Of a DNA stretch of 64,000 bases, positions 63,929 through 64,000 are shown piece after piece. The stretch comes from Streptococcus parasanguinis (GTDB lineage Bacteria; Bacillota; Bacilli; Lactobacillales; Streptococcaceae). The translations under genes and the position numbers were made by a program. Where the stretch lies: contig NZ_JALDUR010000002.1 of NCBI RefSeq assembly GCF_023109675.1, forward strand, positions 239,010-303,009. The letters are read 5' to 3'. The first letter of the stretch is position 1. Each line of letters begins with the position of its first letter. The notes under the pieces are model-generated. The model saw only the letters and a program-made list of their open reading frames with translations. It was not told the DNA's origin and did not search any database.

Positions 63929-64000
63929 TGCACCCCAAAAGTTAGACAGAAAAAAATCTAACTTTTGGGGTGTTTTTATTATGAAATTAACTTATGAAGA
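63929..64000 (+). mobile_element. Left end of an IS3-family insertion sequence
   Basis: The terminal repeat begins TGCACCCCAAAAGTTAGACA. ACCCCAAAAGTTAGA (63932-63946) and TCTAACTTTTGGGGT (63957-63971) form a perfect 15-bp hairpin followed by T residues, which would block outside transcription from entering the transposase. The orfA start codon follows at 63981. The window ends inside the element. Confidence 0.8.
63981..64000 (+). CDS. IS3-family transposase orfA, 5' end only
   Basis: Only MKLTYE and part of the next codon are in the window. This start is typical of orfA in IS3-family (IS861/IS150-like) elements, and the preceding terminal repeat fits. Confidence 0.65.

Overview
The window looks like a chromosomal segment of a viridans-group Streptococcus. 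The evidence is low GC, streptococcal proteins throughout (DUF2969, DUF1831, split CoaB and CoaC, Pmp23-like lysozyme protein, sortase A) and a pneumococcus-like gene order in several blocks: parC-ilvE-rpsA, ldh/gyrA-srtA, prs-nifS-rex, prfA-prmC-glyA-pmp23. The EfeOBU iron importer joined to a Tat translocase points to the sanguinis/parasanguinis side of the genus, but I cannot fix the species from sequence alone.

Layout. 1-9.4 kb: parC (3' part), ilvE, DUF2969, tRNA-Tyr and tRNA-Gln, rpsA, tRNA-Arg, ldh facing gyrA, srtA. 9.5-14.8 kb: a small unknown gene and radC (+), then the minus-strand prs-nifS-DUF1831-DUF4649-rex cluster and a CYTH gene. 14.9-19.5 kb: relQ-nadK-rluD-like-pta, then mutY. 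19.5-27 kb: thioredoxin-like gene, pgm, coaB-coaC-panT, fhs, a MATE exporter. 27-41.9 kb: GNAT, brnQ, then a redox and iron stretch: ccdA-tlpA, apbE with two FMN reductases, nox, a ClC antiporter, efeO-efeB-efeU-tatC-tatA and a new-looking 36-residue membrane protein. 42-44.6 kb: AT-rich accessory genes and an alpha/beta hydrolase. 44.8-59.2 kb: guaC, guanine riboswitch-xpt-pbuX, MATE, ilvD, tautomerase, tdk, GNAT, prfA-prmC-tsaC/sua5-glyA-ndpA-pmp23, and a CiaR-type promoter driving a DUF1002 gene. 59.3-64 kb: the left end of an integrative element inserted at the 3' end of guaA (att core, integrase, DUF3173, replication-like protein, a second tyrosine recombinase), ending in the left tip of an IS3-family element.

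Regulation visible in the DNA: CodY boxes next to the -35 of ilvE, ilvD and the efe-tat operon; PurR-type boxes at exactly the same distance from the -10 of guaC and fhs; a cre site at ldh; a ComX (cin-box) promoter at radC; a CiaR direct repeat at the DUF1002 gene; a guanine aptamer at xpt.

The most unusual item is the apbE/FMN-reductase operon. The last gene ends in a glycine-rich tail holding two copies of a DATSGAS motif that fits the ApbE flavinylation consensus, which suggests a cytoplasmic reductase that carries covalently bound FMN on a flexible C-terminal arm. Other items worth attention are a 175-bp three-hairpin intergenic repeat present three times, a MutY that lacks the iron-sulfur cysteines, and the two-recombinase element at guaA.
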